A stretch of 64,000 nucleotides of DNA from Carposina sasakii (GCA_014607495.2 CP053154.1:9982001-10046000); one strand, 5' to 3'; counted from the first letter of the stretch, positions 11,468 through 25,598 are shown. Notes: generated by a model from the letters alone, not told the origin. Program-made: numbers and translations.

Positions 11468-13519
11468 ATTTGTCATTAATAATAATATAATAACTATAAT
11501 AATTCATTTTATTGGCCAAAAAACATTTCACATTAGAGACTGCACTGACTAGGTATCATTTATTACTCGTATTTGGGATGATTTATGCCAAAATCAAAAA
11601 CAAACAATACTGGCCCAAGCCCCATCTTTTTAATATCTAGTTTTTTAACAAAAAGTATTGCAACGACATAAAATATAGTTCACTTCTTTATTTGGCCCAG
11701 TTTGCAAAATGTAGAGTGACTGTTCTCTGTCCTTTACTTTAGCGAAGCGCAATTAAAAGCGAAAGTAAACAAAAGGGTCCATTGCAAAGTGTTCCGACAT
11801 GCGCAAGTAATTGCTCCTATATTGCGCGGCTATCTGAGACAATGCGTTCTGGTCCATCCTCGCAAATTACTCTACAACCTGTTTATGATGGAGGCATTGT
11901 TAAGAAAGGTAAATCCTTGCCAATGTTTTTGCACCACTGAGAGACAATAACCAGCGGGTGCAAAGAAATCACTAAAGGCTACCATAAAGAAACGAGGTCA
12001 TATTAAACTATTAGTTCTCATTTCAATGATTCACAAAAAGCTTTGCTCTTTTGTTTTATTCGTCTAGCAGCGTCAGATCTCTACGTGAGGATTGATTGAC
12101 CTCTAAATTACTAATTTTATAGGCCAATGGTTTTACTCAGTGCAACATAAAATAGTATTTATTTAATTTATTTATGTAATATATACGCAATCGATATCTT
12201 GATCCCTTCCGTGAGAGCGACAGATGTGCGAGCGCCGCGGACATTATCAAAATTGTGAATTTTTCATTCACATTATTACGCGGTCGGCCGTTACAAATCA
12301 ATCGCTCACAATGAACCAAGTTTTAGCCAGTTTTTTTCATTTGTGTGTGATTTTAATGTAAATTTCGGGTAAACGTCACCCGGCCGATGTCTGGTTTACT
12401 TTATTTATACGGAAGGGCGCGGCCGAAGCAAGGATCAATACCATTTTATAACAATCTTGTGATTGATTACAAACTTGTTTGCTTAGATTGACGTTTTTGT
12501 CGTTAAATTTTAACTTGCTTTTAATTATATTTTTATACATTTTTTGAAAACTTTTTAATTACTTTACTTCATTTCATAGCCATGGGAGCTTTATGATGTC
12601 AGTACATTGCTTTTGTGATTGACATAGAATTTTTAATTACGAAATTTTTATCTACTCTCGACATGTTAACAATTAAAAATATAAATTTTGTATTTGATTT
12701 TAGAAATGTTACAGTTGGCTTTATAAAAAAAACTTGTTGTGAAACAAAATTTAACAAATAACTTCATTTGTGCACTCCAAGATTAAATTAAAATCCGTTA
12801 CATTATCAATTCCTTTATACAGTATCTCCAATTCCTCGCCTCGTATCATTTCGTTCCAGCACAGCGAGCAGGTGAGAGCGGTACAATCGAACGACAAGAA
12901 TAACGTATAAAATATCGCCTCCTAAAGGATTCGCATTGAATAATTTTATCCCCGGCCTTTGTTCTGGCCGGCCGGCCCTTTAAACTTTTCATTCGGCAAC
13001 TGGCAACAGTAAAACTGGACCCTCGGCATCTATCGAAACATCTTAAAAAAGGTAGGCGTATATCGAAATTGGCTTCTGTTTCTGAGGTTGAAGTTCCAAT
13101 GTTGGTTGCTACGGGTTCGGAGAGATACGGCGTATGGTCAGCGGCAGGTGGCTATGTCTGTGCTTGCGTCACGACTCTCCCCTTCCGGGTGTTGAATAAT
13201 TCCCTTTTCAGGCGACACAGGGAGAGTCCTCGCGAACTATCCTCGGCTCGATACGCTTCGTCGAACGGTACGCATAAAATGTGAATTATATCTTCCCAAG
13301 TTACTTCTGAACTCTCATCCTTTTATTTCACATAAATGGGATATTTGTGTGAAAATGTATTCTCTTTGTCTATAAGTTTAGTAGATACTAACTAGCAATG
13401 AATAATGCAGTTATTTCAATAGGAAAAGTGTTACATCGAAATGATTTTTAAATTCGAAATATTTAGATAACTAATCTTCTTGAAATTTTTCATATTAAGG
13501 TGGAAATACTTAAAAGAAC

Positions 13520-13571
13520 CTAGGCCACATTCTGTAGTCCACGCGGACAAAGTCACGGGCAACAGCTATAA
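13520..13571 (+). mobile_element. 3' remnant of Helitron-like repeat
   Basis: The words GTAGTCCACGCGGAC, AAAGTCACGGGCAACAGCTA match the terminal region of the repeats ending at 22019 and 24937. Only the last 50 bases or so remain. Confidence 0.5.
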
Positions 13572-16500
13572 ATAATTTCTGAGCTATGTTTGAAAAACCA
13601 ATATGTAGTTACGGCCGGCACAAAAATCTTGTTATTTAACCTAAGATAAATAATAAAAATATACCTATACGAACTATTATAATAGACCTCTGCCTTTATA
13701 CCATATATGAATATTGACCGTAATTTTTCAGCCTTCTTTATAAAGTTCCGCTCACTTTTGATATTCCGGGCCATTTTCCTCCACAAGGGATTAATGCCAC
13801 GTATTGTGGCGGTGTCCAGCCCAGTGCACACTGCTCGATCACTCCTTCTTCGGCCATTCATAACGTCTTTCAAACGTCTGTCCGTCTTTGTGTCAGGATG
13901 TCACTCCTTCCCGACCGACGCCTTTGTCACTTCCTATCCTTCGTCTTGCACAAATTCAAAAATAACATTTATATGTACCAAACATTTTTTGTGTGATCCT
14001 GCGCAAACGTTAGATTTGACTAGGTTTGGCGTGGAGTCTTTGCTTGGTGTAAACAGCGGACGTATTGGTGCGCTTATCTCACTGATCCGCACCAAACTTC
14101 AGATAACGCCGAGATGACAAGCGGACAATACTAAAATAACAACCCTATACTGGACATGCCATGGATTTTATCTAAATCTCATCACAAGATTATGGTTTGG
14201 AACGGAAGAGTGGGTTAGTTGAAATATAAATAATAAATACGAGACACATCTTTCGAAAAAAGACAGTATTCTGCCAAATAATAAATGTGGAAGAGACTTT
14301 AAAAAGTATTCATGACCTAAAACACACATTAATCATAATTCCTAAAGAAAGAGATAAAGTGCTTGGTGGTTTATATGAGGAGAAAATGCACAAAGGGCAC
14401 TCTACTTGACATCGATTCGCTATTTTTTAAATAACAAAAAGCTCTCGTGCCGGCGACATGCAGCATTGTGATGCAGCCAAATGCTTAATTTGTCGAACAC
14501 ATGCCAGTTTTTTTTTAGTAAAAAGTTCGTAAAAATTGACCTAGAGCAAGATTACTATTCAATTGAGAATCGATATCGTATGGCATTTGCTGAATAGTTT
14601 CAATCTCGCGGACGTGCGCCAAAAAAACAAGGACCGTCCAGGTGCAAGTTTACATAAAATTTATAAATATTTTATCTGTTGCGACGTTAAAAAATACCAT
14701 TGACGATAATGTTTTTAACGCATGAGCTTTATAACTATAACTTATGGGGTTCATTGTATAATCACTTGCGCAAAACACAGATTTTCAAGTTTATTCAAAA
14801 TTGGAAAGGTCCAGTTCAGTATTATACCTTTAGAGCACACGTAAGAGCAATTTACATCCTGCAGCGCTTAGGGCGCTGTCACACTAGTTAGTACTTTCCC
14901 AATGGTCAGATAGGCTATCTGACTAAAATCGCCCCTTAGATCTTTTGTTGACAGTAATACAGTTAAAGATACCTATTCTTACCTATATTTATTAATAATC
15001 AAATAATTTTGTATGAAGTTTCATTGAAGTTAACCGATGAAATAAATAGAATGAATCAGTGGCAATAAAACTATAATATTTATGTTCATGGCATTTACCA
15101 TTAATAACAGATATAAGTAAGTAACTAATATTTACAATAATTGTTTCAACTGGGAAAGTATTAGGTACCTGGTATATACCTGGTACCTACAGTACTACCT
15201 AGTCCTACATTGTGTCCATGGAACTGATTTAAAATATACAGACCTACTCTATTGCATCAACAAAAAATGCAATCGTAATTAATATTTTGAAATTTATTAA
15301 TACCAAAAAGCATTTACAGTGGATACACCTCTATCGATAAAGTGAACAAAACAAATCCTTTTCGATATACAGTAGTGACAGACATGAGAGGGCGAGTTCC
15401 CCGATGCAGGGTCCTGTTCCTGCCAGTGACGTCTCTGACACAAGCCCTTACGCAACCTCGGACGCCCTTTGACGTCCGATTCTTAGCAACACAACTGCTG
15501 GCTTGTACCCAAATAGATATTATTGTTACCGTTCAATATTCAATCTTAGATTACGCAACTTGTTTGCACTGAAAATGTCACGTTATTCAGGGAAAATATA
15601 TTCGGTGATGTGTTTGTAATAGGTAGATAATAATAGAACGTGACGAACTAAAATACAATTAGATCAATTTTACACATTTGTTATATACGGTCATTAATTA
15701 ATTGCTTCAGTTCAACCAAAAGTTCGGCTGTTTTTCGCCAAATCCTTTTCGCACTGCAGCAAAACCCAGTTGTAGGTATGTACCTACCATAAGCGCGATG
15801 TCTACAAACTATCAGATTGAATTCTAGTACCTACGTTCATTGCTTGCTAGTGTAACCAAATACCATTGAACTCTTAACATTGCAAACACAAAAACTGGCA
15901 AGTAAAAAATCAATCGGATTACACAAAATAACTGACAATGCAGGCCAGCTGCGGCGATCTCGCGGACTTCACTTTTTGCGTCATTTCGCAAATTGTACCA
16001 TTCAACGTGCAGTGCGTACTTCCGATTGAAAAGTTAAAATTCGATTGAATTCGGACGTATCTAATGGAAACTTCATTAATCTTCTGCCGTGGGTGCAGAT
16101 CTATCCGTCCACTTGTGCATGGTCAGTTGTTGACAGGAAATTGATTGTAATTTTTTTTTGTAATAGTGTATCGTTTTTAGTAGTTATTGGATGGAGCGAA
16201 TTTGGTTATTTATTTCCCATATCGATTTGTAAAAAAAAATTGTGAATCTTTCTGGAGGCACTGTCGGGCATCGGCCTATCATGTGGCATTGCAGTTCTCT
16301 TCTCTATGACTCCAGTAAAATTTAACCCTCCTAATTTCTGGGCTTCAGGCTTAGTCGTTTGATTGTACTCGTAAACAGCATCATGCGTAGGTAATGCGGC
16401 TGGCCAATGCTAACTCAAAAAATACTTTTTAACTAAAGAATTTTAAAAAATCCCAGTGCCATTTATTAACGAACCTAACGACAAGATTTACCGTGTTCTA

Positions 16501-19164
16501 ATCTTCGACTATATAGGTAAATAGATCAACGTATGAAACAGGCTGTTGCAATGACTAATTTATAAATTCGTATCTGCTGCGAACTCTGCAATACAATCTG
16601 CGTGCAGCTGATTATTGTGTGCGTGCATTAAAAAAAAAACATAAAATATCTCCAATACCGGCTCGTAGTAACAAAAACTTGGACATTATGGTTTTTAACA
16701 ACCGTATCCTGTCTAAAATGACACAAAATCAAGAATTATAGAAAATATTAATATCAAAAAGAGCATTTAAACGGATTTAGTATTGTGTGGGCGCACGTCA
16801 CTCACAATTTTACACATATGACATTTTGCAGTGGCAAAAAGGCAATTCTTAAGGTGGATTATGAAATTATAGAATTCGCGACATTATTTTTAGATAAATC
16901 TATGGCCTATAAGTCTTCAACGTGGCTATATGCTTAGTAGATGTATAGGTACAGTTAAGAATGAAAAGACGAAGGGTGCTGTTAAGTAGTAGAATATGTT
17001 TTGGCCCGTAAGTTATCTATTCCTGACCATATAGCAATCTAGCTTTGACGGGATATAAAGCTGAAATGTTACCTAAAGCTAGCCAAAATTTTGCTATAAA
17101 AAGGTCTTTCTATATTATTGCAGCCACAAAGTAGACCCCTTGGCTTTAAGATTATTGTGTGCATTTGTATAAGTTTGCATTGCAACTCTTGTACATTGTG
17201 CAATTATTACGCGAAATAACTTTTTTGCATTGGGTCAACAATACCACTAAATATTATATTTCTCGCAAGAAAATATCCTATTTCCGCATCTTCCATAACA
17301 ATGAGTGCGCTATCGAACTATTCAAATATGGTATAGGCGTTGGTAAACCTCGGCTTTTTGTACATTCAGCGAATTAATGGATAACCAGAACCGATGCAAA
17401 ATAAAAAAATCGAGCTTATTAAATGTTGGTTTCGTGTAATAACACGTTGGTGGTTTTTGCTTTGTTTCCCGCGCCGTATCCGGTTACCGCCGTTAAATAT
17501 TTTGCCTCTCGATGAAAGGGAAACTTCATAGTTTTTTCGTCGAGATTTAGTTTTTGCTCTTGAAACGCGGAAGTCGTGCACGTTTATGCAAAAGCTGGAA
17601 TTTGAGAATCGATTTCGCTTTTATTTGCGAACCGCACTCGGAAATAACATACAATTACATATTTCCATTCATACGAGTAACGATCGCTGTAATAATTACG
17701 GTCTTAGAAACCTACGTTTATAGCTATTACCGATAGTATTCTTTGTTCGATTTTCAGATCGTAATTTAACGAATTAACTTAAATATCTACTTTCGTTGAA
17801 TCACCAAAGAAATTTTGCAGAGAACATTTATCAAGCCTACAAAGAGAGTGAAACCTCTCTGAAAAGGAGCCTGCCCGGGACAGATTTAATTTGTTGCGAA
17901 GGCCTTTATAATTGGAACATAAAGATTGCGAGTAATTAATTTTCGCAGCGAGTCAGAAGCAAAGAGCGGCGCAGCCCGCACCGCGCCTAATTAATATTAA
18001 TGACTTCGGGCGCCGCAACCCACTTCGCACCGGATTTTCTTTTCTGAAGGCACCCAATGATATCGCTTTTATTTCTATCTAATAATTTAATACGTTTCAA
18101 TAAGTCCAAAACGATTAGAGCTGAATAGAGCACTTTTTCAGTCGGCGCCAAAGGTTAATAATAAATTGATCTCTCTACGTGTATGCCTTTTGCAATATTT
18201 TGGCTGGTACGATTAATTACATTTTTTGACTTGGACCGATGATGTAGGAAATATTTAAAAAATGCTATATTTTAGAAATATATATGTATATAAGTATTAT
18301 AAATAATTCAATTTATAATTGTCTTATAAGTATTTCTTTTAACGCGCTAATCTCATATGCAAATATTTTTTGTAGTATACTTCATTTATTAAAGCTCTTT
18401 CCTGAAAAGTGAATTACAATAATCTTTTTGTAGTCGAAAAGTACGGAGCTTTATTAATTTCACTTCAGCTACTTCAGTTCTAGCCTGTAAACCTATAAAC
18501 TGAATGACCACAACGTAGTTCCCTATTTGAACAGATTTGTATAGCGCCCATCATAATCGACGATAAGACATTACACAAATGCCAGGATACATAATGTATG
18601 TATTCACGACTATGTACACAAGTGACCGATGGGCCGGTTCGGCTAAAAGCCGGACGGAAGCCGCGGACGCCGGCGGCTCCGGTTACAGTCGTGGGATTTG
18701 GCACAAACATACCTATATAGGGCTGTCAAAGACTAATACATGGCTAATTATCGTCAGTGATATTTAAATGGTCTTTGCTAAATGACCAAGACGCTTAATA
18801 TAAGACAAAAAACAGACTAAACCTGCGTGCCATATTTGAGGATTGCCCTCGATTTCTCCAGGAACCCATCATCAGATCCTGACTGGTTGGATATGGGACC
18901 AACCCGGAAGTATACCTACCATCCAACAAAGAAAAATTTAAATCGGTACACATAAATGACGGAGTTCTGCGTGCCGACAAATTGATAATTTAGTTTTTTT
19001 CGAAAGTTGACTAAAACTTGAACAATGTATCGAAAATGACAGTTTAGACCATGCCAATCTTTGGTGCTTCTATAAAATTGTAACCTATGCTACAGGCATG
19101 AAAATGGTATCAGTAAATGAGGTGTCAATCTCCATACCGTTTAGCTTGCTTGACCGTTGGGCTA

Positions 19165-19262
19165 AGTAACCTGTGTTCGTCTACGGATCCTCATTCCTGA
19201 TTCGATCTCGCAGAGAAACCCACAGCACCTCCATATTCCTCTCCATTACTCGTTGTGAAATC
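19165..19262 (-). mobile_element. LINE endonuclease/RT-domain remnant (RTE-like)
   Basis: The minus strand translates to QRVMERNMEVLWVSLRDRIR, which resembles the C-terminal QRAMERxML..SLRDRIRN region of lepidopteran RTE-type LINEs, a region also present in the element at 62275-63250. It runs into stop codons and is followed by ATC repeats at about 19269-19291. It is a dead fragment. Confidence 0.6.
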
Positions 19263-20497
19263 TTTTTATCATCACGAATCATCATCATCATCATTTATAA
19301 TCTGGCCTTTATAAAACTTCATATACCTAAACAAAAAACGCGTACCGTCAGAGAACTATTTTCTTCTATGGTTGCCAACCCTGTCCTTATTGCACAAGGC
19401 TCTATGAGATATCTGCGCGGCTTCCTGCGGTCCATATGCGAGGCATCTCATCAAACGTGTGGAACCGTAAACAGAACCGGAGCCTACACAAAACACTTCA
19501 CTTTTTGCATGACATCTCGATTCCGTTCTTATAGCCGCATGGGAATTGGACTATTGGAGACTATAGGGACTAATGAAGAGAGCTAATTTCTTGACTTTTT
19601 AAAGTTATTTTATGTACCTATAGTTATTCAGATCTATCTGCTGTTCTACACCTAATGTAATTAACACTTATGTAACGTCCGAGGGATCTACGTAAGCCTA
19701 CAGATAGAGAAATATCATTAAAAAAATATGATTTTTTATAATAATAATTTATTTCAGAAAAATAATTCCATAATCACATTTAATACATATACAAATCAAT
19801 AATAATAATTTTAAAATTAATAATAATAATAAGATTTATTATAAAGTGTTTCAAACAAGTTAGTTTTCAGCAGATATTACAAACCTATAACTAGCAAATA
19901 ACTTGTGTGCTGAATTCTTTGCTTCGTTGTTTACTTTTGTGAGCGAAATGAAGTAAGTGGTGCGCAAAACGACTGAAGTTATAGGTACATGTATAACCAT
20001 TCCGGCGGCTTGGTTTACACAAAAAAAGCGAAGCAAATGTAGGTAAGAAGGTTATAATCGAGTCTAAAGTGGGTTAAGCAAAAAGCGGCATATGTTTTAT
20101 TGTAAAAAATCCTTTGAACGACATAATCTGCACGTGTGCGCAGACGCAGAGCAACACCGGCAGGCGCAGACATGCCGACTGACTCCACTCGTGAAGTTCA
20201 TCAGTGCTCAGAACTTTCTACAACTTTAAAGTCATCCTTATCTTAGGGGGTATGATCCCAGCTAATTGATTTTTATGATAGGATATCGAATAACGGATTT
20301 CAGTAATATTACAATCTTTTTAAATAAACTGCATACCTACCTAGGTATAGTAAATGGTAGGTAAGTTTTACCTACTACCAAGTTCCTGAGTAAATGAAAT
20401 TATTAGGCTTGCGTAGTACCTAGTTGTTTGGTAACAGATATTAGGTACCGACGGAAATGTAATATACCTATCTACTTATTGTTATTATTTACATATA

Positions 20498-20693
20498 TTA
20501 TAAAATTATTAAAATATTTCACCCGAGTGGGAATCGAACCCACGACCGCTGCAAACCGTGCCAGCCGCTATAACCACTAAGCCACCGGGTCAATTACTCG
20601 GATGACGAATTTTACCATCTCTTTTCTAAATTACATATTGGCAACGTTATTCTTCATCCCGATAGCTATACACTAGCCAAATCTCGGCAAACA
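20498..20693 (-). mobile_element. tRNA-derived SINE with 113-bp leader, copy 1
   Basis: On the minus strand a leader of about 113 bp precedes a tRNA-like domain (A box GTGGCTTAGTGG, B box GGTTCGATTCC) and an AT-rich tail. The leader, 20581-20693 on the plus strand, is identical to 47953-48065. The tRNA-like part folds poorly and lacks the normal 5' position, so this is a SINE, not a tRNA gene. Confidence 0.75.
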
Positions 20694-21454
20694 TACTTTA
20701 CATGTAGATGAATATCTAACCATTGAACGTCGTTAGTTATTTTTATCAAAGAAATGTAAGTTTCCCTACGTAAATCACAAATCCCTGGTTTTCCGTTTTC
20801 CCGGATATTTAGACAAACACACAGGTTCCGAAATGATTCCGATAATTAATATACCTTCTACCTATCTTTAAAAGCAAATGTTTCGACAATGAACAATCGA
20901 TATCAGAAGGCTTTCACGATAATTACGAGGCTATTTACAGTATACAAGTATATCGGACTGTGTGTTGTGTGTATAGGTAAGTCGGGGCGCGCAACTCGAA
21001 ACTACCCGCGCGGAAACGATCCTTCAGCTTTGTATGAATTGTACCGAATTGTGTACCGACAAACGAGTGTGACTACATACTCACTGAGCTGCTCACTGGC
21101 TACCCGTGTTCCTCCATCTAAATAATAGAAGTCCACTTCAAATGTCATGTTTGCTAGGCTGGCTACATACACGTGGATGCTATAATTGCTATATACTCAA
21201 TTGTTAAATGAAAGGATGTTTACAATAATTTAGAATGTGAAAAAGCAAATAACCGCAAAAATTGGTTTCTATAAATGGCTGACCACTGCTGTTTTTGTAC
21301 CTTATATGTAAGTACCTATAGAAGAAAATAACTTCGTCTTTGGTAAATTTGAACTTGTGTGTGAATTGCTATAAAGAGTGGTCTATTCGACTACATATAC
21401 TTAGGTATTGCTTAAAAATATGGAGAGCTTTTACTAATAAAAATAAAATAAAAA

Positions 21455-21720
21455 CCACTGGACGACCAGGGAAACATCAAGGCGAAACCGGTTCACAGTT
21501 GAAGTGCCGAAAACTCGTACTAAGCGTTTTGCTTCTACATTCATAGTGCGAACGGCCAAGCTGTGGAACTCCCTGCCTGAATCCCTATTCCCCATGAACT
21601 ATATCTTGCGGTGTTCAAGTCGAGAGTGAACCGGTTTCTTTTAGGCAAGCGCGCTCCATCTTAGACTGCAAACGTTGCTTACCATCAGGCGTGTTGTGGT
21701 AACGGATCGCTGTCTGTACA
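21455..21720 (+). mobile_element. Non-LTR retrotransposon C-terminal remnant
   Basis: Plus-strand text translates, with a frameshift, to FIVRTAKLWNSLPESLF and then FKSRVNRFLLGKRAPS, a form of the x-W-N-S-L-P-x(n)-F-K-x-R-V-x-x-(F/Y)-L-L motif that closes many insect LINE second ORFs (Jockey/CR1-type). No intact RT domain precedes it. It is a 5'-truncated dead copy. Confidence 0.6.
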
Positions 21721-21782
21721 TGGAAGATATATCAGAAAAAATATTATAGGAGACCTCTATCAACGCAATAGTAACCAAAAGA

Positions 21783-22019
21783 ATGATTTTTGGAATTTTT
21801 GCCTGTTTTTCGTTTTGTCGGTTTGTCTGTGCGTTTGTGCACGCTAATCTCAGAAACGGCTGAACCGATTTCGATGCAGTTTTCAGGAATATATTGTGAC
21901 AGGACCTACTTAACATATAGACTACTTTCTATCTCGGGAAAATGTTTTATCCCGGATAATTTCGACATTTTGTTTCTGTAGTCCGCGCGGACGGAGTCGC
22001 GGGCGTCCACATCCACTAG
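21783..22019 (+). mobile_element. Helitron-like non-autonomous repeat, near full length
   Basis: Contains CAGAAACGGCTGAACCGATT, then TATCTCGGGAAAATGTTTTA and the terminal GTAGTCCGCGCGGACGGAGT..CGGGCGTCCACATCCACTAGT. The near-palindrome CCGCGCGGACGG and CTAGT end fit the lepidopteran Helitron-like class. It is non-coding. Confidence 0.6.
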
Positions 22020-24179
22020 TAAATAATAAAATACTGATTCAAAGATCAAACACATAGGTAATAAAAAGTTGGTAGGAAACCGGAGTCCTTACCGGCCATT
22101 GAAAGTGCAAGTGTGGCAATAATACTTCATTTCCACTCTTCTACCACATTCCGACTTTTTCTATTCATCCTTTGTTTGCCCGTCACATGCAAGAAATAAA
22201 TGATCGAATCCCCGATATCGATTTTTATCTTCATCATAACCACCAAACTAAAAATAAACCGAAATGCACTTTAATCTGCAATGCTAAGACCCAATATTAG
22301 TCGAAACCTTGGTTTTTTGGCAAATATCAAAAACTATCTTTACCTGAATTTAAAAAGGGAGTTTTGGATTTATGCAGAATCTGTTTCGATTTCTGTGAAT
22401 GTGTTTATAAATAAGATTTTTATTACGAATAATTAAAAAACCTAATATATAAATTTTAGATCCCTATTGTATAAAATAACATGGCTAATTAATGTGTAGT
22501 AAGAACTTAATAATTATTACGTTATTATTTTAATTAAAATATTAAAAAGTAAGAAATAAAACCATTGTTCCGTCAACTAATCTTACACGAGTGTGTTTCT
22601 CGGGTTTACTGAGAGATTGTTTTTGTTTCTCCCAAACACGTAGGTGGCACTATCCCAAAGATCTCGTAAAAAGAATTTGCGAAATATTGAACAAAAACAA
22701 CATGTAATACGTATAACTTAAAAAATTCTCAGTATCACGTACGAGAGTCCCCAAGCTCATATAAAAAAAACTCATTCACCGCATGATCACTTCGAAAATT
22801 TGCGCTGTCAACGTTGCTTGCTTTTTGTACATTTTCTCCCAAACACGACTTTTACAGCATGGAACTCCTTCAATTCAAAGTGATAATAAGTTCTTCCATC
22901 AATACAGATTCGCTCTGAAAACTGATCTATCCTTTCATGGAAGCGGGTGTAGTAATTAACCCATTTTTTGCGACCATCCCATATTACATTTGATTTATTC
23001 GTAGAATTTTGTTAGGACCTTACGACCCTCATTAGTAAAAGGAGAGTACTTCAGTTGTTATTAGTCTTCGAAATATTGACTGTTTCGATCACGCTTGTTT
23101 AGCCGACGACTTGGCTTGTTAGTTGGTGGTTCTCAAACTGTGAAGCTTTTAAAATGTATGTGTTTTATTTTCATTATTTTTGTAAATAATCTTCCTAATA
23201 GAGAATAGATTTTATTGTACGTTTTATTGCTCGTATTTTTTTATTTTCTAAGATGATCTTGTAAAAGTAAGAAATGTTCATGCAAAAAATGACGAAATAA
23301 GTATCCTTAATAATAAATAAATAAATAAAAAGAACTTTATTTAAATTTGCTGCTTATGTTAAGAGAATATAATTTAGTATAGTTTTGAAATTCTCAGCAT
23401 TAATGCTGTTTTTCAGTATCCGCCGGGATTTCAAATCTTTATAAATAAAAAACAGTTAGGCATAAAGTTAGGCATTAAATAAGTAACAAAAATTTGGAAT
23501 AAGAAAAAAAGCATAAACAAAATAAAATAAACAGAATAAAATAAACGGAAGAGACCAACCGGTGATGTGGAAGTAGATGAAGGTAAATTCTTCAGACAAC
23601 GAGGATATCTAGTCCTTAGATTCCGTCGCCTCCATTGTCAGTTTTCCAGTGGTACACAGCCGCACATGGAGTTTTTCGATTGTGATAATTTAGATAGTGA
23701 TTCTGATTGAATTTTGTTAGTTTAATGTAATTTTGTTAATATTTGATTTGTTTCTTTATTGAAATTTTAAATAAATGTTTGTAATTTAATATGGTACCTC
23801 GTTTTATTTATCTTTGCACATTTATATAGTTCAGAGGTTTTAATTATATAAGACTGGATTAATTTGTTTAAAACAAATTAATAATACCTTCATATAAAAT
23901 TACCTATATGTACTGGACACACATACACCTTTTAAAAACTTCATTCCAATGAAATCTCTCCCCTATCTCTAAACTAATCTATCTTCAAATTAAAGTTTCT
24001 GCGATTTCGTTATGAGTGTGTTTCACTTACATAACTTAAAAAACAAGAAATAAATCTAAAAAACGCACATTTCTTGCATACTTACACGAACATTTTATCT
24101 TCTCACAAAATGAGAAGATACGGAAATACCGGGAGGATGTTTCCACAGTTCTGAGTTCAAGCTTTATTCGACACAACCA

Positions 24180-24305
24180 AACGTTGTCTGCCCTCATTTG
24201 CGCTGCCCCCCCACCACCGCCGTCGCCGCCGCCGCGCGCCGCCACTCGCCGCCACCCATCAACTGACACAACGACGAACGCAGCCGCCGCCGCCGCCATC
24301 TCTTG
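24180..24305 (-). promoter_or_regulatory. GCC-repeat CpG block, possible promoter or first exon
   Basis: A sharp GC island in AT-rich surroundings, dominated by GCC/GGC triplets. On the minus strand it reads CAAGAGATGGCGGCGGCG and continues open for 87 codons (24299-24036) with a poly-Ala start and a Gly-rich stretch. A strong splice-donor word, TTCGT|GTAAGTAT, lies near 24090. This would suit a 5' exon, but no partner exon was identified and the peptide is low-complexity, so it is reported only as a candidate. Confidence 0.25.
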
Positions 24306-24759
24306 CTAAATGCATCTATTTTCATAAAAGTGTTATGATATGTATATATTCGTACTTTAATTTGATATGCATTTTGTTTTATGTTTATTGGTCTATGTCG
24401 GTAGGATCGAGTAATTGAAAAATAAGATATTTCGTAAATAAAACTTGAACACCACTAAAACGTTATTGTGGCTAAACTTAAAGGATAGACATATGCTATC
24501 GCAGAATAGAACGAATAATTCCCCCATACATTGTTATTCTGTATTTTGAGTTATTTCAGCAGCGCACGCAATGCAAGCCTCCAAAAAGCTCGTTTTTCTT
24601 CCGTCCGTCTGATAAGTTACGATTACTCTAATAATTTCTTAAGTAGGTACACCTAAATTATACACCTATAGAATCCCTGGAATGTCTTCTTTCCATTATT
24701 GAAAACCGCATAGCTATTGATATAGTAGTTTTTGAGATCCTAGGTAACAAACACACCTC

Positions 24760-24937
24760 ATTTTATACTATGTATAGATAAGTTCGTTTGTTTATTTTTT
24801 ACCTCTATACACTTAACTAACTCAACCAAATGTTCTAGAAATTTTGCATACGTACCTATATAGTTGGGACAGAAGTGGGAGTACGGAAATGGACAGATTC
24901 CGAAGTCACATTGACGAAGTCGCGGGCAACGTCTAGT
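24760..24937 (+). mobile_element. Degraded Helitron-like repeat
   Basis: Ends with GACGAAGTCGCGGGCAACGT..CTAGTGT, the terminal text of the repeat family also seen at 13520 and 22019, preceded by diverged body sequence. Confidence 0.5.
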
Positions 24938-25598
24938 GTCTAATATTTTTAAATTCATATCGTTGTAAAAGACTTTTTATTAATCAAACTACAGATTATT
25001 TCAATAAGCTTATCTCTGGATATATAGGATCAATCTTACATTGCACAAATGCGTATCTAGATTAAAAAGCCTACGAACTTTGAGGACCATAACCCGGAGA
25101 GTCTAGTCGGTCCCTTCATCGGCGATTCTAGGAACAGAGTAAAAAGCGCAGGTATAAGTCGATAGTGAAAGGGTCCATGCAATCCGAGCCCGGTTTCACT
25201 AGCAGTGAGGACTGACCCCGCGTTTTTGTGACGCGCCACCGATTGCGGATCCTGTAACGAATTTTAAGTAGGAACACGTGGGAATTTGCCCGACTATCGA
25301 TCTGATATTGCATTATTTGCATTTTAGGTACCTTTCTTTTTTTCTACCTGGTCGATCTTATCGATATTCCTTTGGAACATACTCGTATTATCTGTATTGC
25401 ATGAACTCTACTTTTGCCAAATTAAAAGTTGTGAACGAAAACATTATTTTACGTAGGTAAATAAAGCAATACATTTATAATTAATTGTTTGCTTTACTAC
25501 AGCTATGGCAGTAGGTTGATAGGTTTCCTAAAAGAAAGGTTTTTATCAAATGCAATACTCGTAATATTGCTACTAAGGATATAAGTAATAAAATTGAC

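Larger units (their letters stand above)
9289..20497. other. Gene-free interval with scattered repeats and GC-rich unique blocks
   Basis: No exon could be supported. Besides the repeats listed separately (11290-11467, 13520-13570, 19165-19260) it holds a C11 run near 10731, a CpG-elevated block at about 12180-12460, another at about 12830-13030, and a block at 17935-18050 that mixes CG-rich words with TAATTA homeodomain-type sites. The 13553-13873 (-) and 13707-14117 (+) frames overlap each other in antisense and look like neither a known protein nor a spliced exon. Confidence 0.4.
20694..24179. other. Gene-free, repeat-bearing interval
   Basis: AT-rich. It holds the LINE scrap at 21455-21720 and the Helitron-like repeat at 21783-22019. 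Between 22020 and 24179 I see only AT-rich unique DNA and AAAT/AATA microsatellite patches near 23310 and 23460-23550. No frame looks like a protein. Confidence 0.4.

Noticed and set aside
13553..14117. Antisense pair of frames (106 aa minus, 136 aa plus)
   Set aside because: No recognisable domain, no spliced partner and mutual overlap; probably chance or a repeat remnant.
20520..20590. Possible tRNA gene on the minus strand (also 42441-42516, 43738-43800 and 47887-47960)
   Set aside because: A and B boxes are present but arms are imperfect or missing, and the sequences are embedded in repeated longer units with AT-rich tails, so they are SINEs.
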